DNA of 22,794 nt from Pseudoselenomonas ruminantium (GCA_002373045.1 DFHU01000045.1:30253-53046); one strand, 5' to 3'. Positions 8,466 to 15,520 are shown, counted from the stretch's first letter. Made by a program: numbers and translations. Notes: generated by a model from the sequence alone, not told the origin.

Positions 8466-9407
8466 TTGGATATAGCAAAAGAATTACTTAAAGGCAATCG
8501 TCTGGCATTATCCAAGGCGATTACAGCTATTGAAAATGAATATCCCGAAGCCACGGAAATCATGAAGGAAATCTATCCGCATACCGGCCATGCTTATGTT
8601 TTGGGCATTACCGGGCCACCGGGAGCCGGCAAGAGCACGCTTACGGATAAGATTACCCGTGCTTATCGGGCACAGGGCAAGACCGTAGGCATTGTAGCGG
8701 TAGACCCGACCAGCCCGTTTACCGGTGGTGCTATCCTGGGCGACCGTATCCGCATGAACGAGTTGACGCTTGACGCAGGAGTCTTTATCCGCAGCATGGG
8801 TACCCGCGGCAGTCTGGGAGGGTTATCCCACAAGACTGCTGATGCCGTAAAGGCTATGGATGCTTTTGGAAAGGACATCATTATTGTTGAGACGGTTGGC
8901 GTAGGCCAGTCGGAAGTGGATATTGTCAAAGCAGCCGATACCACCATGGTGGTGCTTATCCCCGGCATGGGCGATGATATTCAGGCGATTAAGGCGGGGA
9001 TTCTCGAAATCGGCGATTTGTACTGCATCAACAAATCTGACCTCGATGGGGCAGACAAGCTGGTGCGGGAAATCAATATGATGCTGGATTTAGACAGCTT
9101 TATGACGGACTGGCGTCCGCCGATTACCAAGGTGATTGCCAGCCAGAATGAGGGCATTGAGGATTTAATCGGCACAGTGGAAAAGCACAGGGCGTATATT
9201 GAAGGCAATGGGGAACTGACCCGCCGCCGCACGAAGCGCACCTGTGATGAAATGCTCGATATCCTGAACAGCGGCATCAACAATTTTGTCCAAGGACAGA
9301 TTGTGGACAGCGGCCGTTTGGATGAATACGTGGAAAAAATCCGGGCCCATGATACAGACCCCTATACCGTAGTAGGTGGTCTGATGGATGAGATGTTAAA
9401 AAAATAA
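8466..9407 (+). CDS. meaB: Methylmalonyl-CoA mutase-associated GTPase MeaB (ArgK family)
   Basis: A G3E-type GTPase that chaperones B12-dependent methylmalonyl-CoA mutase, gating cofactor loading and protecting or rescuing the enzyme from inactivation. The 313-residue product has the P-loop GPPGAGKST (from about residue 50), a VDPTSPFTGGAILGDRIRM segment, IRSMGTRGSLGG, VETVGVGQSE and the guanine-specificity motif NKSD. All are typical of MeaB. The start is TTG at 8466, with the strong site GAGGTGGTGA at 8452-8461; the CTACC repeats just before may mask it. Position directly after both mutase subunits supports the role. It is less C-rich in codon choice than the mutase genes, which fits lower expression. 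Confidence 0.94.
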   Translation: MDIAKELLKGNRLALSKAITAIENEYPEATEIMKEIYPHTGHAYVLGITGPPGAGKSTLTDKITRAYRAQGKTVGIVAVDPTSPFTGGAILGDRIRMNELTLDAGVFIRSMGTRGSLGGLSHKTADAVKAMDAFGKDIIIVETVGVGQSEVDIVKAADTTMVVLIPGMGDDIQAIKAGILEIGDLYCINKSDLDGADKLVREINMMLDLDSFMTDWRPPITKVIASQNEGIEDLIGTVEKHRAYIEGNGELTRRRTKRTCDEMLDILNSGINNFVQGQIVDSGRLDEYVEKIRAHDTDPYTVVGGLMDEMLKK

Positions 9408-9434
9408 TTTACATATTTTGGGAGGTTATGCATT

Positions 9435-9851
9435 ATGTTTAAGGTATTAGGTGTAGACCATATCGGTATTGCTGTTGGTGACTTGAAAGAAGTCGGCTCC
9501 TTCTGGGGCGACATGCTCGGTCTGCCGAACAATGGAGAAGAAACCGTTGAAGAACAGAAAGTAACCACGGGCTTCTTCCCGACGCCGAACGGCAGTGAAA
9601 TTGAACTCTTAGCTGCGACGGCTGATGATTCCCCGATTGCTAAGTTCATCGAAAAGAACGGTGGCCGCGGCGGCATTCAGCACATCGCCCTGCGTGTGGA
9701 TAACCTCGAAGCAGCACTGGCTGACCTCAAGGAAAAAGGCGTGCGCCTGATTGATGAAAAGCCCCGTAAAGGTGCCGGCGGTGCCAAGATTGCCTTCGTT
9801 CATCCGAAAGCCTCCCATGGTGTTCTGCTCGAACTTTGCCAGCGTGATTAA
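9435..9851 (+). CDS. mce: Methylmalonyl-CoA epimerase
   Basis: This enzyme of the VOC (glyoxalase-fold) superfamily interconverts (R)- and (S)-methylmalonyl-CoA. It links the mutase, which makes the R form, to the decarboxylase, which uses the S form. The 138-residue product has two VOC modules. Likely metal ligands are the His in GVDHIGIAV near the N terminus, the His in GGIQHIALRV, and the Glu in GVLLELC near the C terminus. The ATG at 9435 follows GGGAGG at 9420-9425. A nearby ATG at 9428 is out of frame and stops after four codons. It sits 27 bases after meaB. Confidence 0.94.
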   Translation: MFKVLGVDHIGIAVGDLKEVGSFWGDMLGLPNNGEETVEEQKVTTGFFPTPNGSEIELLAATADDSPIAKFIEKNGGRGGIQHIALRVDNLEAALADLKEKGVRLIDEKPRKGAGGAKIAFVHPKASHGVLLELCQRD

Positions 9852-9894
9852 TTGCAGCATTTACCGAAATTATTTATCACTAGGTAATAAAAAC

Positions 9895-9923
9895 TTGCAA
9901 TTTCCCGGCAAATAGTGCAAAAT
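9895..9923 (+). promoter_or_regulatory. Possible weak internal promoter before mmdA
   Basis: TTGCAA at 9895-9900 and CAAAAT at 9918-9923 with a 17-bp spacer lie in the 107-base gap after the epimerase gene. A short inverted repeat TTGCA/TGCAA (9895-9899, 9916-9920) overlaps both boxes. The -10 match is only 4 of 6, so this is tentative. Confidence 0.3.
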
Positions 9924-9967
9924 ATATAGCGTAGAACACAAAAGCTAATTATATGAGGAGGTCTATA

Positions 9968-11497
9968 ATGGCTACTGTTCAGGAAAAAATTGATTTAATG
10001 CATGCCAAAAAAGAACATATCATGCAGGGCGGCGGCGAGGCCCGCATTGAAAAACAGCATGCGAAAGGCAAACAGACAGCCCGTGAACGTATCGCCAAAT
10101 TGTTCGATGAAGGTACTTTCGTTGAACTGGATATGTTTATGAAACATCGCTGCACCAACTTCGGTCAGGAAAAGAAAGACCTGCCCGGCGAAGGTGTCGT
10201 GACCGGTTATGGTACGGTTGATGGCCGTCTGGTTTATGCTTACGCACAGGATTTTACCGTTGAAGGCGGTTCTCTGGGTGAAAAGCATGCGCATAAGATT
10301 TGGAAGGTCATGGATCTGGCCATGAAGATGGGTGCTCCCTGTATCGGTATTAACGATTCCGGTGGTGCGCGCATTCAGGAAGCCGTAGACGCTCTGTCCG
10401 GTTACGGCGGTATCTTCTTCCGCAACACGGCGGCTTCGGGCGTTATTCCGCAGATTTCCGTAATTATGGGGCCCTGCGCAGGCGGTGCTGTATACAGCCC
10501 GGCTATCACGGACTTTATCTACATGGTAAAGAACACGAGCCAGATGTTCATCACGGGCCCGGCTGTTATCAAATCCGTTACGGCAGAAGAAGTAACAGCT
10601 GAAGCTCTCGGCGGTGCAATGACTCACAACACGCGCAGCGGTGTGGCGCACTTTGCCGCAGAAGACGAAGACGATTGCATCAAGCAGATTCGTTACCTGC
10701 TGTCCTTCCTGCCGAGCAACAATATGGAAGATGCGCCAATCGTAGAGACTGGTGATGACCCGGATCGTCAGGATGAAAGTCTGAACACGGTTATCCCGGA
10801 TAACCCGAATGCACCTTATGACATGAAGGATGTTATCCGTTCCATCGTTGATAACGGTGAATTCTATGAAGTACATGAGCACTTTGCAACCAACATCATC
10901 TGCTGCTTTGCCCGTTTCGACGGCCGCAGCGTTGGTATCATTGCCAACCAGCCGAATGTCATGGCAGGCTGCCTGGATGTAGATGCTTCGGATAAGTCCG
11001 CACGCTTCATCCGCTTCTGCGATGCCTTCAACATTCCTCTGGTTAACCTCGTTGACGTACCGGGCTTCCTGCCGGGCGTTGACCAGGAACACAACGGTAT
11101 CATTCGTCATGGTGCCAAGATGCTCTATGCATACAGTGAAGCAACGGTTCCTAAGGTTACGGTTATTACCCGTAAGGCTTATGGCGGTTCCTACATCGCT
11201 ATGTGCTGCCGTGAACTCGGCGCTGACCAGGTTATGGCTTGGCCGACTTCGGAAATTGCAGTTATGGGCCCGGCTGGTGCCGCAAACATCATCTTCCGCA
11301 AGGATCCGGACAAGGATGCCAAGACGGCAGAATATGTGGAAAACTTCGCTACGCCGTACGTTGCTGCTGAACGCGGTTATGTCGATATGGTTATCGAGCC
11401 GAAGGAAACCCGTCCGTATATCATTACGGCACTCAATGCTTTGGCCAGCAAACGTGAAGTTGGCCCGGCTAAGAAACACGGGTGCATTCCGCTCTAA
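9968..11497 (+). CDS. mmdA: Methylmalonyl-CoA decarboxylase, alpha (carboxyltransferase) subunit
   Basis: This cytoplasmic subunit transfers the carboxyl group of (S)-methylmalonyl-CoA to biotin on MmdC, giving propionyl-CoA. The 509-residue product is the size of characterised MmdA proteins. It has the two-domain carboxyltransferase fold. The N-terminal half has GGARIQEAV and the glycine-rich GPCAGGAVYSPA. The C-terminal half has VDVPGFLPG, ARKAYGGSYIA-like spacing (here RKAYGGSYIAM) and GPAGAANII. PccB and related acyl-CoA carboxylase subunits share the fold, but adjacency to mmdC and the mutase genes favours the decarboxylase. The ATG at 9968 has GAGGAGG at 9955-9961; an ATG at 9953 overlaps that site and is rejected. 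Confidence 0.93.
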   Translation: MATVQEKIDLMHAKKEHIMQGGGEARIEKQHAKGKQTARERIAKLFDEGTFVELDMFMKHRCTNFGQEKKDLPGEGVVTGYGTVDGRLVYAYAQDFTVEGGSLGEKHAHKIWKVMDLAMKMGAPCIGINDSGGARIQEAVDALSGYGGIFFRNTAASGVIPQISVIMGPCAGGAVYSPAITDFIYMVKNTSQMFITGPAVIKSVTAEEVTAEALGGAMTHNTRSGVAHFAAEDEDDCIKQIRYLLSFLPSNNMEDAPIVETGDDPDRQDESLNTVIPDNPNAPYDMKDVIRSIVDNGEFYEVHEHFATNIICCFARFDGRSVGIIANQPNVMAGCLDVDASDKSARFIRFCDAFNIPLVNLVDVPGFLPGVDQEHNGIIRHGAKMLYAYSEATVPKVTVITRKAYGGSYIAMCCRELGADQVMAWPTSEIAVMGPAGAANIIFRKDPDKDAKTAEYVENFATPYVAAERGYVDMVIEPKETRPYIITALNALASKREVGPAKKHGCIPL

Positions 11498-11520
11498 TTC
11501 GGAATTCGGAGGTCTTTACC

Positions 11521-11676
11521 ATGAAAACGGAAGCAAATGGCGCTTCGCCAGAAGTAGTAGCAGCAATTACCGCTGCTGTTCAGATGATGATGGGTAACAA
11601 GGTTGTAGCTGTGCGCATTAAGCGCAGTGATGTATGGGCATTGTCCGCTCGTGGCGGCTTGGCTCGTCCGTTCTGA
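11521..11676 (+). CDS. Small decarboxylase subunit-like peptide (MmdE / C-terminal OadG-like)
   Basis: A 51-codon gene with a strong ribosome binding site (GGAGG, 11509-11513) and an ATG at 11521. It sits between mmdA and mmdC in the position where Veillonella carries the small delta and epsilon subunits. Its middle, SPEVVAAITAAVQMMMG, followed by a basic stretch and a Trp-Ala-Leu-x-x-Arg-Gly segment, resembles the C-terminal part of OadG/MmdD and the 55-residue MmdE subunit, thought to help assemble or stabilise the complex. It lacks the N-terminal membrane helix of a delta subunit. The family assignment is from memory of these proteins; gene reality is well supported by spacing and the ribosome binding site. 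Confidence 0.7.
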   Translation: MKTEANGASPEVVAAITAAVQMMMGNKVVAVRIKRSDVWALSARGGLARPF

Positions 11677-11707
11677 TCTTGTTACGAATATGATGGGGGA
11701 ATAATTA

Positions 11708-12094
11708 ATGAAAAAGTTCAATATCACCGTTAACGGCACGGCTTATGAAGTCGAAGTAGAAGAAGTAAAATCCGCTGTTGCAGCTCCGAAGGCAGCACCG
11801 GCTGCTCCGAAAGCAGCTCCGGCACCGGCTCCGGCAGCTCCCGCTGCACCGAAGAAGGCTGCTGTAGCCGCTGGCGCTGGTGAACATTCCATCGACGCTC
11901 CGATGCCGGGCAAAATTGTGAAGCTCGTAGCTGCTGAAGGCCAGGCTGTTAAAGCTGGCGAAACGCTGCTGATTCTCGAAGCCATGAAGATGCAGAACGA
12001 AATCGCCGCAGATGCTGACGGCGTTGTTAAGAGCTTCAATGTGGCTGCCGGCCAGAGCGTTAAAGCGCATGAATCCCTGGTTATCCTGGGCTAA
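11708..12094 (+). CDS. mmdC: Methylmalonyl-CoA decarboxylase, gamma (biotin carrier) subunit
   Basis: A 128-residue biotin carrier that shuttles the carboxyl group from MmdA toward the decarboxylating membrane subunit. It has a short N-terminal beta region, then a flexible Ala/Pro-rich linker (roughly residues 22-55), then a biotinyl domain with the biotinylation motif EAMKMQNE and a PMPGKIV half-motif. This arrangement is typical of MmdC and the carrier domain of OadA. The ATG at 11708 follows a GGGGGA site. It is the last gene before the operon terminator; no membrane beta subunit gene follows. Confidence 0.94.
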   Translation: MKKFNITVNGTAYEVEVEEVKSAVAAPKAAPAAPKAAPAPAPAAPAAPKKAAVAAGAGEHSIDAPMPGKIVKLVAAEGQAVKAGETLLILEAMKMQNEIAADADGVVKSFNVAAGQSVKAHESLVILG

Positions 12095-12110
12095 TTTCAC
12101 ATTCATAAAC

Positions 12111-12136
12111 AAAAGAGCACTTCGGTGCTCTTTTGT
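12111..12136 (+). terminator. Propionate operon terminator
   Basis: A perfect 10-bp stem (12111-12120 with 12125-12134) closed by a UUCG tetraloop, ending in TTTT. It lies 16 bases after the mmdC stop. Confidence 0.92.
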
Positions 12137-12140
12137 ATTG

Positions 12141-12169
12141 TTGCAAAATTTCACAAAAAACGTTATAAT
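12141..12169 (+). promoter_or_regulatory. Promoter of the carbonic-anhydrase-like gene
   Basis: TTGCAA at 12141-12146, a 17-bp spacer, and a perfect TATAAT at 12164-12169. It lies directly after the operon terminator, so the next gene has its own transcription start. Confidence 0.82.
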
Positions 12170-12211
12170 AAGACAGAGCAATAGTTTTCCGATTAAAACC
12201 AGGAGGCGATA

Positions 12212-12748
12212 ATGATGAGCACTATTCTTTCTTATCAGGGGAAAACACCAACCATAGGTAAAGATGTATTCATGGCTCCTTCGGCTACGGTAGTAGGCGA
12301 TGTGGAAATCGGCGAAGGCAGCAGAATCTGGTTTAATGCCGTGGTGCGCGGTGACTTCCAGAAAGTGACCATCGGCAAGAATTGTGATATTCAGGATAAC
12401 AGCACCCTGCATGTGATGTTGGATGAACCGACAGAGATAGGCGATAATGTCATTATAGGTCACAATGCCGTGGTGCATGCCAGAAAAATCGGCAGCAACT
12501 GTCTTATTGGCATGGGCTCAATAATTTTAGGCCATACCGAGATTGGCGATAATGTGGTTATTGGTGCTGGCACCAAACTGACGCAGCATAAAAAGATTCC
12601 TTCCAATTCATTGGTTTACGGCAATCCGGCGGAGCTTATTCGTGCTCTGCGGGAAGATGAAATCGAAGCATTGAAGGCATCCGGGGAAAATTATCAGAAG
12701 GTTGCAGCCATCTATCAGGAAGAGCTAGACAAAATAAAAGATAAATGA
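12212..12748 (+). CDS. Gamma-class carbonic anhydrase family protein
   Basis: A left-handed beta-helix protein of 178 residues with hexapeptide repeats through most of its length, such as VVGDVEIGEGSRIWFNAVV and IGDNVIIGHNAVVHARKIG. This matches the YrdA/CaiE/gamma-carbonic anhydrase group. The family trimerises and binds metal with histidines at the subunit interface; candidate ligands are the histidines in LHVML, IGHN and VVHA. Many members have no proven CO2-hydration activity. Two adjacent starts are possible, ATG at 12212 or 12215, with AGGAGG at 12201-12206. Being next to a CO2-releasing pathway is suggestive, but it has its own promoter and is not part of that operon. Confidence 0.85.
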   Translation: MMSTILSYQGKTPTIGKDVFMAPSATVVGDVEIGEGSRIWFNAVVRGDFQKVTIGKNCDIQDNSTLHVMLDEPTEIGDNVIIGHNAVVHARKIGSNCLIGMGSIILGHTEIGDNVVIGAGTKLTQHKKIPSNSLVYGNPAELIRALREDEIEALKASGENYQKVAAIYQEELDKIKDK

Positions 12749-12830
12749 GCAAGGGAGGAACTTTAAGTAACTAATTTTATAAACAAAAGTGTACATTGGT
12801 GATACCATGTGTTCATGGAGGATTGAAGCC

Positions 12831-13297
12831 ATGAATACATCAAATATCACGAATTACAAGCCTAAAGAATTCGCCGAGCTTCTTAATGTCACAGTCAAGA
12901 CACTTCAACGCTGGGACAGAGAGAAAACGCTTGTAGCAAACAGAACTCCCACAAATCGAAGATATTATACTTACGATCAGTATTTACAGTTTAAAGGTAT
13001 TGGCAAAGACGCTGATTCCCGTAAGATAGTCATTTATACGAGGGTGTCGACCAGAAATCAAACTGATGACTTAGAGAATCAAGTGGACTTTTTTCAGCAA
13101 TATGTCAATGCTAAAGGACTCATAGTTGATGAAATTATCAGGGATTATGGAAGCGGTCTGAATTATAATCGCAAGATATAGTAAGTATTCTTCATGTATT
13201 TTCTGGCAGACTGTATGGTTTACGGAAATACAAAAAACAAATTGAAGGGGATGAGACGATTGCTAAAGGCGTTCAAAACGGAAATAGCCCCGACTAA
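12831..13297 (+). pseudogene. tnpA: IS607-type serine recombinase TnpA, disrupted by internal deletion
   Basis: The first 116 codons (12831-13178, ATG with GGAGG at 12817-12821) give a MerR-like helix-turn-helix followed by the start of the resolvase domain, including the catalytic serine in YTRVSTRNQ (Ser73). The frame then stops right after DYGSGLNYNRK. Reading another frame from about 13172 gives QDIVSILHVFSGRLYGLRKY, which is the expected C-terminal end of this family, running on to a stop at 13295-13297 and overlapping the tnpB start. A normal family member is about 200 residues, so roughly 65-70 codons of the catalytic core are missing, with a frame change at the junction. The protein cannot be an active recombinase. 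Confidence 0.85.
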
Positions 13298-14459
13298 AGA
13301 GCAGAAAGTGAAAATTATCCGTTCTATTGGCGTGGCAAGATTTTTGTATAACCAGTACATAGCCTATAACCGATGCCTGTACAAGATGTTTCAGCGTGGT
13401 CAGCTTGACGAAAAACAGAAACATTTTGTTACTGCCAACGACTTTGACAAGTACGTTAATCATAAGCTGAAAATAGAATTGACTTGGATTAACCAGTGCG
13501 GTTCTAAGGCACGTAAGAAAGCCTTAGTTAATGCCGAGCAAGCGTTCAGGCGGTTTTTTAGCGGAGTGTCGGGGTTTCCGAACTTCAAAAAGAAAGCCAA
13601 TCAGGATGTGAAACTATATTTTCCGAAGAACAACAAAGGTGACTGGACAATATGGCGGCACAAACTGATGATACCAACATTGAAACAGGTTAGGTTAAAG
13701 GAATTTGGTTATCTGCCTGTAGGTGCTAAAGTAACTAATGGCACAGTTTCCTATATGGCTGGACGGTTTTATGTCTCTGTTGTGGTGGATATAGATGAAA
13801 AATCCAAGCACAACAAGGATTTGGAAGCATCATATCATACGGTGACGGACGGTGTAGGCATAGATTTAGGCGTGAAAGACCTTGCTATCGTCAGTGACGG
13901 CAAAGTCTTCAAGAATATCAACAAGAGTTCGAAGGTCAAAGGACTGGAGAAACGGCTTCGGAGAGAGCAGAGGTGCCTTAGCCGTAAATATGAATTTAGA
14001 AAAAAGAAAGGTGGTAAGACTGCTACTGCCTCTGCAAACATAGAAAAGCAAAAGTTAAAGGTACAAAAACTTCATCAGCGTATAACAAGAATCCGAGAGA
14101 ATTACGAAAACAAAACGATTCACGAAATAGTGAAGCAAAAACCACGCTTCATTACAGTGGAAGATTTGAATGTTAAAGGCATGATGAAGAATCGACATCT
14201 GGCAAAAGCGGTAGCGGCACAAAGATTTAATTATCTGTTAGCCAAACTAAAACGCAAGGCAGAAATAATAGGCATTGAATTTCGGGAAGTTGACCGATTC
14301 TATCCGAGTTCTAAGACCTGCCATGTTTGTGGACATATACACAAAGGGCTGAAACTCAAAGACAGGGTATATGTTTGTCCCGAATGTGGCTATACAGCGG
14401 ATAGGGATTTTAATGCTTCGCTAAATTTGCGGGATGCTAAAGAATATCGGATAGCTTAA
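13251..14459 (+). CDS. tnpB: TnpB, RNA-guided nuclease of IS607/IS605 type
   Basis: TnpB is the small ancestor of Cas12 nucleases and cuts DNA matching an omega-RNA guide. The 402-residue product has an N-terminal helical DNA/RNA-binding region (KAFKTEIAPTKEQ onward) and a RuvC-like domain with all three acidic residues in place: Asp205 in GIDLG, Glu304 in TVEDLN and Asp386 in DRDFNAS. A four-cysteine zinc ribbon (CHVCG and CPECG) lies before the last motif. The ATG at 13251 abuts its purine run, whereas TTG at 13260 has that GAAGGGG site about ten bases upstream and may be the real start. It overlaps the remains of tnpA. Confidence 0.92.
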   Translation: MRRLLKAFKTEIAPTKEQKVKIIRSIGVARFLYNQYIAYNRCLYKMFQRGQLDEKQKHFVTANDFDKYVNHKLKIELTWINQCGSKARKKALVNAEQAFRRFFSGVSGFPNFKKKANQDVKLYFPKNNKGDWTIWRHKLMIPTLKQVRLKEFGYLPVGAKVTNGTVSYMAGRFYVSVVVDIDEKSKHNKDLEASYHTVTDGVGIDLGVKDLAIVSDGKVFKNINKSSKVKGLEKRLRREQRCLSRKYEFRKKKGGKTATASANIEKQKLKVQKLHQRITRIRENYENKTIHEIVKQKPRFITVEDLNVKGMMKNRHLAKAVAAQRFNYLLAKLKRKAEIIGIEFREVDRFYPSSKTCHVCGHIHKGLKLKDRVYVCPECGYTADRDFNASLNLRDAKEYRIA

Positions 14460-14640
14460 TAACACAAGTTCCGATATATGTACCGATGGCTAGTCGGGAA
14501 CAGACTTGCCTCCTTGCGTAGCAAGGAGTGTGATGTCAACGCCTTTGGAGTGCTATACAAACGTTAGTAGCTTGTCTTTCGGGGCAGCGAGAGCGAGCAC
14601 GATGAATAAGGAAGATTTCTAAGACATAAACACTTTTGTC
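14460..14640 (+). ncRNA. Probable omega-RNA (reRNA) scaffold region at the right end of the element
   Basis: This stretch after tnpB has no gene but is structured. There is a 5-bp hairpin (14483-14497) and a perfect 8-bp stem with a 3-base loop (14510-14528), followed by further short inverted segments. TnpB systems make their guide RNA from the 3' end of tnpB through the element's right end, with the guide taken from flanking DNA. If the border is near 14639, the guide would read into the ndk leader. The exact limits are not visible, and the transcript may begin inside tnpB. Confidence 0.55.
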
Positions 14641-14668
14641 TATGTTTTTAGTAGCAGATACAGGAAAC

Positions 14669-15106
14669 ATGGAAAAAACTTTGGTACTGATTAAGCCGGA
14701 CGCATTTGCCTTGCATTACAGCGGCGATATCATTAAGCGCTATGAGCAGGAGGGCTTTCGCATTGTCGGCATGAAGCTCTTAAAGATGGATGAACGTTTG
14801 GCATCTATTCATTATGCAGAGCATATTGGTCGTCCCTACTACGGGGATTTGGTGGGCTTTATGACCTCTGCCCCTTTGATTGCGCTTGTGCTGGAAGGTG
14901 AGAATGCCATTGCCCGTGTCCGTGAACTGCACGGCAAGACCAATCCGGCAGAAGCTGCTGAAGGGACAATCCGTAAGCTCTATGCGACCAATGGCCGCCG
15001 TAATGCGGTACACGCATCAGACAGTCCGGAAAGTGCCGAACGGGAGATACATATTTTCTTCAATGAGACGGAAATCCTGGACGGCGAGTACCATGTAATG
15101 GAATAA
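14669..15106 (+). CDS. ndk: Nucleoside diphosphate kinase
   Basis: Ndk balances nucleoside triphosphate pools by phosphate transfer through a phosphohistidine. The 145-residue product begins MEKTLVLIKPDA and has the active-site His115 in RNAVHASDS, followed by the conserved acidic ESAEREI segment; length and motifs are normal. The start is ATG at 14669 with AGGA at 14662-14665. An in-frame ATG at 14636 would add 11 residues derived from the end of the insertion element and has no site. No good promoter is visible between the element and the gene, so transcription may come through the element. A strong terminator follows. Confidence 0.95.
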   Translation: MEKTLVLIKPDAFALHYSGDIIKRYEQEGFRIVGMKLLKMDERLASIHYAEHIGRPYYGDLVGFMTSAPLIALVLEGENAIARVRELHGKTNPAEAAEGTIRKLYATNGRRNAVHASDSPESAEREIHIFFNETEILDGEYHVME

Positions 15107-15113
15107 AAAGGCA

Positions 15114-15158
15114 AAAGAGATTTAAAGATAGCAATTATCTTTGAATCTCTTTGTTTTT
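15114..15158 (+). terminator. Terminator after ndk
   Basis: A 17-bp stem with one G-U pair (15114-15130 with 15136-15152), a 5-base loop and a T run at 15154-15158. Confidence 0.9.
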
Positions 15159-15181
15159 CTGCTGTAAATTCGCATTTTTGT

Positions 15182-15211
15182 TTGAAATCTCCCCGCTACT
15201 TGTGGTATCAT
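15182..15211 (+). promoter_or_regulatory. csrA promoter
   Basis: TTGAAA at 15182-15187, an 18-bp spacer and TATCAT at 15206-15211, just after the ndk terminator. Confidence 0.65.
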
Positions 15212-15243
15212 TGAGAGTAACGGAATAAAGGGGGAGTGGGATT

Positions 15244-15504
15244 TTGCTGGTACTCACGCGCAAAGCACAGGAAGAAATCATGATAGGCGATCATATCGTA
15301 GTAAGTATCGTCAAAGTCAGCGGAGGTAAAATCAAGCTCGGCATCACCGCACCGCCAGAAATTTCCATTAAGCGGGAAGAAGACCCGCAGAAATTTGATG
15401 AGCGTGCCCAAAAGAGGGCAGCAGGCGAACCACATCATGGCAAAGTCATGAAAGTGGGCGGACAAGAATATAGCAAACAAGCGGTTGCAGCCGCTTTAAT
15501 ATGA
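15244..15504 (+). CDS. csrA: Carbon storage regulator CsrA
   Basis: CsrA is a small dimeric RNA-binding protein that binds GGA motifs near ribosome binding sites and controls translation of metabolism and motility genes. The 86-residue product starts with the hallmark MLVLTRK and has IGDHIVV and GKIKLGITAPPEISIKREE, with the basic residue expected in the RNA-binding strand. It is longer than the 61-residue Escherichia coli protein by a basic C-terminal tail. The start is TTG at 15244 behind GGGGGAGTGGG (15230-15240). Many Firmicutes keep csrA beside fliW; no flagellar gene is near it here. The next gene starts 16 bases later, so the two are probably co-transcribed. Confidence 0.92.
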   Translation: MLVLTRKAQEEIMIGDHIVVSIVKVSGGKIKLGITAPPEISIKREEDPQKFDERAQKRAAGEPHHGKVMKVGGQEYSKQAVAAALI

Positions 15505-15520
15505 GGAGGAATTTTTCTTT

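Larger units (their letters stand above)
12783..14639 (+). mobile_element. IS607-type insertion element with broken recombinase
   Basis: The element carries a tnpA serine-recombinase relic and an intact tnpB. The limits given are the outer edges of a 10-bp inverted repeat, ACAAAAGTGT at 12783-12792 and ACACTTTTGT at 14630-14639; ATAAACA is also present in direct orientation at 12779-12785 and 14626-14632. IS607 elements insert without target duplication and without long terminal repeats, so these borders are tentative. Codon use is more AT-rich than that of the neighbours. It separates the carbonic-anhydrase-like gene from ndk. Confidence 0.7.

Noticed and set aside
9995..11479. Very long open frame on the minus strand opposite mmdA (also opposite the CoA-transferase, mutase, asd and pyrophosphatase genes)
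   Set aside because: These are by-products of strong codon bias in the plus-strand genes. Their translations show no recognisable domains and they lack ribosome binding sites.
14636..14664. ndk promoter TTGTCT / TACAGG
   Set aside because: The -10 match is poor and would place the transcription start at the start codon.
14636..14668. Eleven-residue N-terminal extension of Ndk
   Set aside because: It is encoded by the element border, has no ribosome binding site, and canonical Ndk begins at the ATG at 14669.
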